Source of the DNA: Solirubrobacteraceae bacterium
Lineage (GTDB): Bacteria > Actinomycetota > Thermoleophilia > Solirubrobacterales > Solirubrobacteraceae
Length of the DNA stretch: 15,265 nucleotides
Direction of reading: 5' to 3'
NCBI GenBank assembly: GCA_016462625.1
Contig: JAEMSV010000064.1
Location: 7,098-22,362, forward strand
Shown: positions 6,242-12,913 of the stretch, piece by piece
How positions within the stretch are numbered: the first letter of the stretch is position 1
Layout of the letters: the number at the start of each line of letters is the position of its first letter
Position numbers and translations under genes: made by a program
Notes under the pieces: model-generated
Seen by the model: the letters and a program-made list of their open reading frames with translations, nothing else
Databases searched by the model: none
Told to the model about the DNA's origin: nothing

Positions 6242-6520
6242 TCAGCTGCTGCCGAGTGCCTCACGCAGCGAGATGACCTCCGCCAGCGCCTGCTCGGCGG
6301 TCTCCGTCGCAACGGTCAACGCCTTGAGCAACGTGGCGACGTCGACCTTCTGACGCAGGGCTGGGCTCCGCGCCGTCTCGTCAAGGTCGAGGGCGAGATC
6401 CCCGACGGCGCGGAGCTGGGCCTTGAGCTCGTCGAGACTCCGGAAGCCGGTCCGGTTCCCGATCCTCAGATCCCGTTCTGCCTGAGCCTGCGGAGTTCTG
6501 GTGATCTTGAAGAGACCCAT
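6242..6520 (-). CDS. Small helical protein, unknown function
   Basis: A 92-residue protein begins MGLFKITRTPQAQAERDLRI at ATG 6520, with GGGGGA about 5 nt upstream. An upstream extension to 6598 looks like non-natural sequence, so this start is preferred. From about residue 27 it is rich in Leu, Ala, Glu and Asp (SLDELKAQLRAV, ATLLKALTVATETAEQALAE), suggesting a helical or coiled-coil protein. It ends ISLREALGSS. No family recognised. Its 5' end overlaps head-to-head with the plus-strand gene at 6519. Confidence 0.55.
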   Translation of the reverse strand: MGLFKITRTPQAQAERDLRIGNRTGFRSLDELKAQLRAVGDLALDLDETARSPALRQKVDVATLLKALTVATETAEQALAEVISLREALGSS

Positions 6521-6749
6521 GGGATCCCCCGTCCTGGGTTGGTGGTGCCCTGAAGGTACGCAACACGCCGCATGGGAGCACGGGGGCGAGGTCGACAACT
6601 CGCTGTCGCTGGGGCACGTCCCGGTGGTGCACTGGGCGCTGTGGTTGATGAAGAGCGCCCGCGACCTCGACGGCCAGGCGAAGGCACTCGTGGACCGGCT
6701 GCGGCACGAGCTCGATCCTCGCTACCAGGTGACGTACCGGCCGTGGTGA
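6519..6749 (+). CDS. Small hypothetical protein, coupled to the next gene
   Basis: The frame from ATG 6519 encodes 76 residues with natural protein character (GWWCPEGTQHAAWEHG, LGHVPVVHWALWLMKSARDL, KALVDRLRHELDPRYQ) ending YRPW. AAGAG lies about 4 nt before ATG 6519; an alternative GTG at 6501 has a better GGAG 5 nt upstream and adds six residues. The stop TGA (6747-6749) overlaps the next gene's start as GTGA, the classic arrangement for translational coupling, which supports both genes. Family not recognised. The start overlaps the divergent minus-strand gene that begins at 6520. Confidence 0.5.
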   Translation: MGSPVLGWWCPEGTQHAAWEHGGEVDNSLSLGHVPVVHWALWLMKSARDLDGQAKALVDRLRHELDPRYQVTYRPW

Positions 6750-7591
6750 CGCCCGTCGGGCTCGTGCCCACGACGCACCTCGAGCCCGCCCGGTGGCTGG
6801 TCGAGGCGATCACGGTCTTCGGCGGACACGTCGAGGAGCTGATGCCGGCCGGCTTCGACGCTTGCTGCCGCGTCTTCCACCGACCCGACCAGGGGCGACC
6901 CGACGACGAGTCGGCACCCTCCTGGGCAGAGGTGGCGAAGCGGCACGGGACGACGTTCCACCCGGAGGCGCAGTGGACCGCCCTCACCGGCGGTCGCGAC
7001 GTCTCGCCGCACCACCCGGGGGAGACGGCGTCCTGGGACCAGCCGATCACCGGCTCGCTCGACCCGATGACGCTGTCGCGGCTGAGCGATCTCCTCGCGA
7101 CGCACACGGCGACACCGGAGAGGTGTCACTTCGCGCTCTGGGAGGGCACCGGCAAGTCGCCGCGGTCCTGGGACGCCTACCCGCGCTTCAGGCTCCCGGG
7201 TCGCACGCACTGGCTGTTCGCACCGGTGCCGGTCCGCGAGGTGTCGGCGTATGCGGTCGAGCTGGAGGTGGGGGGCATGCAGGAGCAGAGCCGCGAGCAC
7301 GGCGAGGTCCAGGGGTTCCTCACGGCCAGCGGTCGGCCGCCGCGACCGGAGGACCTCATGCGCGTGGCCAGCCGGTGGCGTGAGGAGGGGTTCGTCCAGT
7401 CCCCGTCGTGGTGGTGGCCGGAGGACCGCGCCTGGGTCGTGCACTCGGAGGTCGACTACGACAGCACGCTGGTCGCCGGAAGCGCCGACCTGGCCGACGC
7501 CCTGCTCGCGGCGCCCGAGATCGAGTGCCTGCGGGTCACCCCGAGGACGCTGCTGACGGCCCACGCCGACCGGATCAACCACAGTCCCTGA
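6746..7591 (+). CDS. Conserved-looking actinobacterial protein of unknown function
   Basis: The 281-residue protein starts at GTG 6746 (overlapping the upstream stop) or GTG 6743. It has no signal peptide or membrane segment and looks cytoplasmic. Notable segments are FDACCRVFHRPDQGRP, SWAEVAKRHGTTFHPEAQW, HFALWEGTGKSP, THWLFAPVPVREVSAYAVEL and, near the C-terminus, SPSWWWPEDRAWVVHSEVDYDSTLVAGS. The Trp-rich segment and final AD-rich helix feel like a recurrent actinobacterial hypothetical family, but I cannot name a domain or activity. It is probably expressed with the small gene before it. It converges with the MarR gene, with 20 bp between the stops. Confidence 0.75.
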   Translation: MTPVGLVPTTHLEPARWLVEAITVFGGHVEELMPAGFDACCRVFHRPDQGRPDDESAPSWAEVAKRHGTTFHPEAQWTALTGGRDVSPHHPGETASWDQPITGSLDPMTLSRLSDLLATHTATPERCHFALWEGTGKSPRSWDAYPRFRLPGRTHWLFAPVPVREVSAYAVELEVGGMQEQSREHGEVQGFLTASGRPPRPEDLMRVASRWREEGFVQSPSWWWPEDRAWVVHSEVDYDSTLVAGSADLADALLAAPEIECLRVTPRTLLTAHADRINHSP

Positions 7592-7600
7592 CCTGCGCCC

Positions 7601-7617
7601 GGCTGGGGTCCTCAGCC
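7601..7617. terminator. Candidate terminator hairpin between convergent genes
   Basis: GGCTG (7601-7605) and CAGCC (7613-7617) form a short stem with a 7-nt loop in the 20-bp gap between the convergent stops at 7591 and 7612. The stem is short and there is no T-run, so this is weak. Confidence 0.3.
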
Positions 7618-8094
7618 GCGGCGACGCTCGGTGGCGCTGTTGACGTCACCTGGTGGCGGTGCGGCCAGGCGCTCCAGGAGACCGGCGAACTGCTCCAGCT
7701 CGTCGTCGGAGAACGGCGAGGCCACCCGGTCCTCGAGGAGGCGCAGCAGGGTCGGGCCGGCCGCCCGCTGGAGGCTGCGGCCCGCCGGGGTCAGCACGAC
7801 GAAGGACGAGCGTCGGTCGTCGGGGTTGTCCTCGCGGACGACCAGGCCCGCGTCCACCATCTCGTCGACCACCCGGCTGACCCGACTGCGGCTGAGCATG
7901 ACGCAGGAGCTGAGGTCGGTCATCGTGAGCCGGCCCTCGGGCGAGCGGCGTAGCACCAGCAGCACGTCGTAGGAGTGCACCGGCAGCCGGTGCTGGGCCC
8001 GCAGCTCGGCGTCGAGAACCGGGACGACGTTCGCGTGGGCCCGCAGCAGGCTGCCCCACGCCTTCTCGGCCAGGTCGCGGCGCGTGGTCCCCAT
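7612..8094 (-). CDS. MarR family transcriptional regulator
   Basis: The 160-residue protein has the MarR winged helix: YDVLLVLRRSPEGRLTMTDL (42-61), recognition helix VMLSRSRVSRVVDEMVDAGL (65-84) and wing VREDNPDDRRSSFVVLTPAG (86-105). This D-x-R-R motif in the wing is characteristic. ATG 8094 is used; its ribosome binding site is weak. The gene diverges from the azoreductase gene across an 86-bp gap containing two strong palindromes. MarR proteins of this kind often sense quinones, phenolics or thiol stress; no conserved Cys sensing pattern is clear beyond Cys64. Regulation of the azoreductase and glycosyltransferase genes is inferred from the layout. Confidence 0.93.
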   Translation of the reverse strand: MGTTRRDLAEKAWGSLLRAHANVVPVLDAELRAQHRLPVHSYDVLLVLRRSPEGRLTMTDLSSCVMLSRSRVSRVVDEMVDAGLVVREDNPDDRRSSFVVLTPAGRSLQRAAGPTLLRLLEDRVASPFSDDELEQFAGLLERLAAPPPGDVNSATERRRG

Positions 8095-8110
8095 GGCTCG
8101 AGGCTAGCAC

Positions 8111-8139
8111 TTGCGTGCGCGCGCACGCATCTGTAATGT
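8111..8139 (+). promoter_or_regulatory. Promoter of azoreductase/glycosyltransferase operon
   Basis: TTGCGT (8111-8116) and TAATGT (8134-8139) are separated by exactly 17 bp and point to the ATG at 8181. Both boxes match the sigma-A consensus well. Operator 1 covers the -35 box and spacer, and operator 2 covers the -10 box and start site. Confidence 0.6.
8112..8129. promoter_or_regulatory. MarR operator 1 (perfect 18-bp palindrome)
   Basis: TGCGTGCGC (8112-8120) and GCGCACGCA (8121-8129) form a perfect 18-bp palindrome. It overlaps the -35 region and spacer of the azoreductase promoter. Its CGTG/CACG core is shared with the second palindrome 25 bp further on. Confidence 0.75.
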
Positions 8140-8155
8140 GCGTGCTCACGCACAT
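8136..8155. promoter_or_regulatory. MarR operator 2 (20-bp palindrome)
   Basis: ATGTGCGTG (8136-8144) and CACGCACAT (8147-8155) form a 9-bp perfect inverted repeat around a 2-bp spacer. It covers the -10 box and likely transcription start. Its centre is 25 bp from the centre of operator 1, which may let two MarR dimers bind one promoter. Confidence 0.75.
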
Positions 8156-8180
8156 ATATTCGCTACCGAGGAGTCCCGCC

Positions 8181-8840
8181 ATGACCTTGCTTCACATCTC
8201 CGCGTCACCCCGTGGAGCCCAGTCCGAGTCGCGCGCACTGGCCGAGTCCTTCATCGAGGGGCTGCGGGCGACCCGCCCCGACGTCGTGGTGGAGGAGTGG
8301 AACCTGTGGGACGGCAGCCTCCCGGCGTTCGGCCCGGTCCTCGCCGAGGCCAAGATGGCGATCTTCGCCGGGCAGGAGCACACGCCTGCGCAGGCCGCGG
8401 CCTGGGCGGCCGTCCGGGACACGTTCGACCGCTTCGACGCTGCCGACGACTACCTCTTCTCCGTCCCGATGTGGAACGCCGGCGTCCCCTACGTCCTCAA
8501 GCAGCTCATCGACGTCGTCAGCCAGCCCGGCCTGGTGTTCGCCTTCGACCCCGAGCACGGCTACACCGGCCTGCTGCGCGACAAGCGCGCCGTCGTCGCC
8601 GCCACCAGCGCCGTCTACGGCGTGGGCCGACCGGCGTCGTTCGGGTCGGACTTCCAGACCACCTTCTTCGAGGACTGGCTGCGGTGGGCCGGGGTCACCG
8701 ACGTCACCAACCTGGAGCTCCGCCCGAACATCGCGGTGGCGGACGCCGACCTGCGCCGGGCCGAGGCCCACAGGCTCGCTCACGACGCCGGACGCTCGTT
8801 CGGGCTCGACGCCGGCGGCGATCGGCAGGACGTCGCATGA
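8181..8840 (+). CDS. FMN-dependent NADH-azoreductase / quinone reductase (AzoR-like)
   Basis: The 219-residue flavodoxin-fold protein has the FMN phosphate-binding loop SPRGAQSES near residues 9-17 and the PMWNAGVPYVLKQLID segment at 96-111, both typical of AzoR/NAD(P)H:quinone oxidoreductases. It would reduce quinones to hydroquinones or azo bonds to amines using NAD(P)H. ATG 8181 is chosen over an upstream ATG at 8115 because GAGGAG lies about 8 nt before it, the family N-terminus MTLLHISASPRG begins there, and the upstream reading would run through the operators. The stop overlaps a small downstream ATG (ATGA), and the glycosyltransferase follows at 8988. Confidence 0.9.
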   Translation: MTLLHISASPRGAQSESRALAESFIEGLRATRPDVVVEEWNLWDGSLPAFGPVLAEAKMAIFAGQEHTPAQAAAWAAVRDTFDRFDAADDYLFSVPMWNAGVPYVLKQLIDVVSQPGLVFAFDPEHGYTGLLRDKRAVVAATSAVYGVGRPASFGSDFQTTFFEDWLRWAGVTDVTNLELRPNIAVADADLRRAEAHRLAHDAGRSFGLDAGGDRQDVA

Positions 8841-8887
8841 CGTTTCCCCCACCTGGTCACGACCGCGGCCGGTTCGAGGAGGCGACC

Positions 8888-8971
8888 ATGACCTCGTCGG
8901 GGCTGGCCGCGGCCGGCCACTCCGATCCCCAGGGCCGGCCGGGCCTCCTCCAGCCCGCGCCGAGCCGGTAG
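8888..8971 (+). CDS. Possible 27-residue small ORF
   Basis: An ATG at 8888 follows GAGGAGG with 6-nt spacing and opens 27 codons (MTSSGLAAAGHSDPQGRPGL...) ending at TAG 8969-8971, 16 bp before the glycosyltransferase start. An in-frame ATG at 8837 overlaps the azoreductase stop as ATGA. The strong ribosome binding site is the main support; the peptide shows no recognisable features. It could be a real small protein, a coupling ORF, or chance. Confidence 0.25.
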   Translation: MTSSGLAAAGHSDPQGRPGLLQPAPSR

Positions 8972-8987
8972 CACGGGAGACGAGAAC

Positions 8988-10070
8988 ATGCGCATCCTGT
9001 TCACCTCTGCCCCGTTCCACGGGCACCTCAACCCCCTCCTCCCCCTGGCGACCGCGGCACAGCAGGCAGGCCACCAGGTCGTCGTCGCCACCGGGGCCGA
9101 CCTCGCCGAGCACGCCCTGCGGATCGGGCTCCCGGCCTGGTCGGTCGGGCCCACCAACAGGCAGTCCGGCATGCCGCGGTCACTCGACGAGTTCTGGGAG
9201 GCCGCGACCCTTCGCGCCGCGGGCCTGCTCCCCCTCGTCGAGGTCTGGGACCCGGACCTGGTGGTGGCCGAGGAGATGGAGCTCGCCGGACCGATCGTCG
9301 CGGCCCGCACCGGCGCCCGGCTCGTCGTGCACGGCCTCGGCATCCAGGCTGCCGGGGATCCCACGGCGTACGCCGACGACCTCGACGCGCTCGGCCGCCG
9401 CTGGGCGGTCCCCGACCTCGCCCGGCGTCACCGTGACGCCCTCTACCTGCAGATCTGCCCGCCGTCACTGGCGCCGCCGGAGGGAGCCCGGCCCGCGACG
9501 GAGCTGGTGCGCCCGGCGATGGGTCGACCTCTTCCGGGTGAACGGCTCCCCGAGTCGCTGGACGCCCTGCCGTACGCCGTCACGGTCCACCTGACGCTGG
9601 GCACGGTCTTCCACCGCCGGCGGCCCGAGGCCATGGCCGACGCGCTGGCCGCCCTGCAGGGGCTGCCGGTCAACGTGGTGGCCGCCGTGGGTCCGGACGT
9701 CGCGCCGGACAGCTTCGGCCCCCAGCCCGCGCACGTCCTCCTCGCGCGCTACCTGCCGCACTCGCTGCTCCTGCCGCGCTGCGACCTGGTCGTGTCGCAG
9801 GGTGGCGCCGGCATCCTGCTCGGGGCGCTCGCCCACGGTCTGCCACAGCTCGTCCTGCCCCAGGGCGCGGACCAGTTCGGCAACGGGGCCGCCGTCGAGC
9901 GAGCCGGCGCGGGACTGACCCTCGACGACCCGGACGTGGCCGTCGGGAAGATCACCGACGCGGTCCGAACGCTTCTCGACACGCCCGGCTACGGCCGGGC
10001 CGCCCGCGCCGTCGCCGAGGAGATCGCCGTGATGCCCACCGCGGACGACGTCATCCGGAAGATCGGCTGA
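8988..10070 (+). CDS. GT1 family (macrolide-type) glycosyltransferase
   Basis: The 360-residue GT-B protein begins MRILFTSAPFHGHLNPLLPLA, the acceptor-domain start with the catalytic HGH histidine, and ends with the nucleotide-sugar-binding domain: VSQGGAGILLGALAHGLPQL followed by PQGADQFGNG (269-300), the bacterial equivalent of the plant PSPG box. Family members transfer glucose or deoxysugars from NDP-sugars to hydroxyls of macrolides, flavonoids and other aglycones. The usual His in the VSHGG motif is Gln271 here. ATG 8988 is preceded by a GGGAGACGAG site. It lies downstream of the azoreductase gene in the same direction, about 147 bp away, probably in the same MarR-controlled operon. Acceptor unknown. 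Confidence 0.9.
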   Translation: MRILFTSAPFHGHLNPLLPLATAAQQAGHQVVVATGADLAEHALRIGLPAWSVGPTNRQSGMPRSLDEFWEAATLRAAGLLPLVEVWDPDLVVAEEMELAGPIVAARTGARLVVHGLGIQAAGDPTAYADDLDALGRRWAVPDLARRHRDALYLQICPPSLAPPEGARPATELVRPAMGRPLPGERLPESLDALPYAVTVHLTLGTVFHRRRPEAMADALAALQGLPVNVVAAVGPDVAPDSFGPQPAHVLLARYLPHSLLLPRCDLVVSQGGAGILLGALAHGLPQLVLPQGADQFGNGAAVERAGAGLTLDDPDVAVGKITDAVRTLLDTPGYGRAARAVAEEIAVMPTADDVIRKIG

Positions 10071-10160
10071 CCACGCCTTCGACACGCCGCTGGACGATGC
10101 TCATGCTCGCGGTTCCTGTTCGTCGGCAGTGCGTGGCTGGCGGGGGTGAGGGTGTGCACG
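10067..10160 (+). pseudogene. Possible fragment of a membrane-protein gene start
   Basis: After the glycosyltransferase, the frame at 10070 reads TTPSTRRWTMLMLA, and a second frame from 10113 reads FLFVGSAWLAGV. Together they look like the hydrophobic start of a transporter-like protein with a shift between them. No intact gene follows; the WHG TetR gene converges on it at 10164. This is a weak, pattern-based reading of a 93-bp gap. Confidence 0.2.
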
Positions 10161-10163
10161 ACC

Positions 10164-10763
10164 TCAGTCCTCCGGGCGAGAAGTCGGGTCGCCGGCGCGA
10201 TCGCTGATGTGGGTGAGGAAGTCGTCGAGACCGCCGATCAGTCGGGTGAAGCTGCGCTCGAGGTCGGCGGCGAGCTGGAAGGAGCCGAGGGCCTCCAGCG
10301 AGACGAACCCGTGCAGCACTGCCCGGAACGCGCGGATCGCGTCGATCGAGTCGTCGCCCTCGAGCCCGTAGGCGCCCAGGACGTCGCCGATCACGTTCAT
10401 CACCTGCCAGGACGCGGCCCACTGCTCGGCGTCGCCGTCCGTGGGGGGCAGCTGGGCGACCTCGTACTGAGCGGGGTGCTCGATCGCCCAGGCCCGGTAG
10501 GCCCTCGACATGGCGTGGACGGCATCCCCCCGCGACTTGCCCACCGACGCCCGGGCCAGCAGCTCGCCGAGGTCGGCCTTGGCTCGGAGGCCGATGGCGC
10601 GGTGGAGGTCGGCCATCGAGGTGATGTGCTTGTAGAGCGAGGGCTGTCGCACGCCGAGTCGAGCGGCCAGGGCGACCAGCGTCAGGTTGGACAGTCCCAC
10701 CTCGTCGGCCATCGCGGCGGCCTCCTCGACGACCCGGTCGCGGGTCAGACCCGCCCTAGGCAT
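10164..10763 (-). CDS. TetR family regulator with WHG domain
   Basis: The 199-residue protein has a TetR DNA-binding domain with helix-turn-helix LTLVALAARLGVRQPSLYKH (27-46) and a C-terminal WHG-type ligand domain marked by RAFRAVLHGFVSLEALGSF. ATG 10763 is chosen because AGGAG lies 8 nt upstream within the hydrolase gene; the reading frame open further upstream has no natural character. It overlaps the hydrolase gene by 8 bp and is therefore cotranscribed with it. Such a cassette, enzyme plus its own repressor, is typical. The operator is probably the repeat at 11611-11631. Ligand unknown. Confidence 0.9.
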   Translation of the reverse strand: MPRAGLTRDRVVEEAAAMADEVGLSNLTLVALAARLGVRQPSLYKHITSMADLHRAIGLRAKADLGELLARASVGKSRGDAVHAMSRAYRAWAIEHPAQYEVAQLPPTDGDAEQWAASWQVMNVIGDVLGAYGLEGDDSIDAIRAFRAVLHGFVSLEALGSFQLAADLERSFTRLIGGLDDFLTHISDRAGDPTSRPED

Positions 10764-11589
10764 CGCCGAGCTCCTGGCGCAGGAAGGCGAGAACGGCGTC
10801 CGAGGTGATCTGCGGTTGCTGTGACTGCGGGTAGTGACCGGCCTCCGGCACCATGACCACCGTGGCGTCGAGGGTCTCCCCGATCCAGGCCGCCTCCCCT
10901 GCGGGGTCCTTGAAGTCGGGGTCCTTCTCGCCCATGAGGACCAGCACCGGCGCGGCGACATCGGAGAGGCGGGCCTCGGCCGGTGCGTGGTCGGCCTTCG
11001 TGGCCGTCTGCGAGAACGCCTTGTTGTAGCCGGGTCGCCGGACACTGGCGTGCACCCGGGCCCGGTAGTCCGCGAAGTCGGCCGGCTTCTGGCCGGCGTA
11101 CAGCGTCGGCAGGTAGGCCTTCCAGGCCGCGGCGACCCAGAGCGGCGCCATCATGACCCGGAACATGGCCAGGGCGAACCGGCTCCCCTGCGGGTTGCGC
11201 ACGAACGGGCCGACCAGGACCAGGGCGCTCACCAGGTCCGGGTGCTCGCCCGCGACGATGACCGCGGCGCCGGCGGCGAGCGAGTTGCCGACGATGACGG
11301 CCGGGCCGCCGAGCTCACCGACCAGCGCCGCGATGTCCGCGGCGACGTCGGCGTCGCCGTAGGACGAGAAGGTCGTGTCGCTGTCGCCGTGCCCGCGCAG
11401 GTCCGTGGTGGCGACCCGGTAGCCCGCCGCCAGCAGGGTCGGGACCAGGAACCGGTAGGTCGCTCGCAGGTCGCCCATGCCGGGCACCAGGACGACCAGT
11501 GCGCCCTCGCCGGCGACGTCGTACGCCACCCGGCCCTCTGGGCGGTCGAGGAAGCGCGTGGGAGCAGGTTGGCTTGGGCTAGTAGTCAT
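10756..11589 (-). CDS. Alpha/beta hydrolase
   Basis: The 277-residue protein has the alpha/beta-hydrolase fold with the oxyanion segment VLVPGMGD (33-40), a nucleophile elbow VGNSLAAG with Ser103, a likely acid in GEKDPDF (Asp223 or Asp225), and a catalytic His in AGHYPQSQQ (His252). The order and spacing fit an esterase, epoxide-hydrolase-like or haloperoxidase-like enzyme; the substrate cannot be told. ATG 11589 (MTTSPSQPAP) is preferred over an upstream GTG at 11631, which would translate through the operator palindrome. The gene overlaps the downstream TetR gene by 8 bp. It stands 57 bp after the desaturase stop. Confidence 0.9.
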   Translation of the reverse strand: MTTSPSQPAPTRFLDRPEGRVAYDVAGEGALVVLVPGMGDLRATYRFLVPTLLAAGYRVATTDLRGHGDSDTTFSSYGDADVAADIAALVGELGGPAVIVGNSLAAGAAVIVAGEHPDLVSALVLVGPFVRNPQGSRFALAMFRVMMAPLWVAAAWKAYLPTLYAGQKPADFADYRARVHASVRRPGYNKAFSQTATKADHAPAEARLSDVAAPVLVLMGEKDPDFKDPAGEAAWIGETLDATVVMVPEAGHYPQSQQPQITSDAVLAFLRQELGDA

Positions 11590-11610
11590 GTGGCTAGTGT
11601 GCACCACGTT

Positions 11611-11631
11611 TTGGCTATGCGTAATAGCCAA
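11611..11631. promoter_or_regulatory. Candidate TetR operator upstream of hydrolase/TetR operon
   Basis: TTGGCTAT (11611-11618) and ATAGCCAA (11624-11631) form a perfect 8-bp inverted repeat with a 5-bp spacer (gcgta), about 22 bp before the hydrolase start. This is the size expected of a TetR site and it lies in the only gap upstream of the hydrolase/TetR pair. It could also act as a weak terminator after the desaturase gene, but there is no T-run. Confidence 0.65.
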
Positions 11632-11646
11632 GGACCAACCGCCGGG

Positions 11647-12891
11647 TCAGGCAGCGGCCTCCGCCTGCTCCTGGCGCCGCGCCATCTGCTGGAGCCGGGC
11701 GCCGGCGGCGCGGCGGACCTTCGGGCCCTTGGTCGTCATCGCCCACAGCAGCTTGAGCTGCTCGGGGGCGTTCTTGACGCTGGTCGTGGCGAGCCAGCCA
11801 TTGGGCAGCGAGAGCCGGACGACCTTGTGCCAGGCCGAGTAGACCTGCTGCGGCATCGGCGCGGTGTGGTAGTTGAGGTCGTACTTCTCGAACAGCGCAC
11901 GCACCTTGGGCGCCACCTCGGCGTACCGGTTGGACGGGAGGTCCGGGAACAGGTGGTGCTCGATCTGGTGCGACAGGTTCCCGCTCATCAGGTGCATCGC
12001 CTTGCCGCCGGAGATGTTGGCGGAGCCGAGCATCTGGCGCAGGTACCACTGGCCGCGGGTCTCGTCGTCGGGGATCGACCGGAGCTCGAAGGTCTCGACG
12101 CCCTCGGGGAAGTGGCCGCACATGATCACCGAGTGGCTCCACAGGTTGCGGACCACGTTGGCGGTGAAGTTGGCGGCCAGGGTCGGGAGGAAGGCGCCGA
12201 ACGGCAGCGCGAGCGCCGGGTTGACGACGTAGTCCTTGGTGGCCTGCTTGCGGATCTTGCCGAGGACCTTCTTGACGTTGCTCTTGAACTCGGCGGGCCG
12301 CTTCTCCTTGGGGATCCGCAGGTTGCGGCCGAGCTCGAGGTCGTAGGCCGCGATGCCGTACTCGAAGAAGCAGGCGTTGACGAAGTTCCAGAACGGCTGG
12401 GCCAGGAAGAACGGGTGCCACTTCTGGTCCTCGTCGACGCGCATGATGCCGTAGCCGAGGTCGTTGTCCTTGCCGACGATGTTCGTGTAGGTGTGGTGCA
12501 CCTGGTTGTGCGAGTGCTGCCACTGCTCGGCCGGGGTCGCCATGTCCCACTCCCACGTCGTGGAGTGGATCTTCGGGTCGCGCATCCAGTCCCACTGGCC
12601 GTGCAGGACGTTGTGGCCGATCTCCATGTTCTCGAGGATCTTGGCGACCGACAGGCCGACCGTGCCGAGGATCCACAGCGGCGGCAGCGCGGAGCCGAGC
12701 AGGACGGCGCGCGAGCCGAGCTCGAGCTTGCGCTGCACGTCGATGACCTTGCGGATGTACGCCGCGTCCTTCTCCCCGCGCGAGTCCAGGACGTCCTGGC
12801 GGATGGCGTCGAGCTCGATGCCGAGCTGCTCGACGTCCTCGGGGGTCAGGTGGGCGATCGGGCTGACGGGCTGCTTGGTGATGACGGTCAT
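11647..12891 (-). CDS. Membrane fatty acyl-CoA desaturase, DesA3-like
   Basis: The 414-residue integral membrane enzyme has three histidine boxes: HNVLH (93-97), HNQVHH (128-133) and QIEHH followed by LFPDLPSNRY (309-322). The QIEHH-LFPDLPSNRY pattern is that of the actinobacterial stearoyl-CoA Delta9-desaturase DesA3 group, which inserts a double bond using oxygen and electrons from a partner reductase. A hydrophobic segment lies at about 63-90. ATG 12891 is used because GAGGAG sits 7-8 nt upstream; a longer frame to 12990 reads as Arg/Pro-rich non-protein sequence. The upstream gene, 22 bp away, encodes the fitting electron donor, matching the Rv3230c-Rv3229c order of Mycobacterium tuberculosis. 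Exact regioselectivity is inferred. Confidence 0.9.
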   Translation of the reverse strand: MTVITKQPVSPIAHLTPEDVEQLGIELDAIRQDVLDSRGEKDAAYIRKVIDVQRKLELGSRAVLLGSALPPLWILGTVGLSVAKILENMEIGHNVLHGQWDWMRDPKIHSTTWEWDMATPAEQWQHSHNQVHHTYTNIVGKDNDLGYGIMRVDEDQKWHPFFLAQPFWNFVNACFFEYGIAAYDLELGRNLRIPKEKRPAEFKSNVKKVLGKIRKQATKDYVVNPALALPFGAFLPTLAANFTANVVRNLWSHSVIMCGHFPEGVETFELRSIPDDETRGQWYLRQMLGSANISGGKAMHLMSGNLSHQIEHHLFPDLPSNRYAEVAPKVRALFEKYDLNYHTAPMPQQVYSAWHKVVRLSLPNGWLATTSVKNAPEQLKLLWAMTTKGPKVRRAAGARLQQMARRQEQAEAAA

Positions 12892-12913
12892 GGAGGGACT
12901 CCTCTGTCGGGGG

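Noticed and set aside
8115..8180. Upstream ATG start for the azoreductase
   Set aside because: It would translate the MarR operators and the promoter; the family N-terminus and GAGGAG site place the start at 8181.
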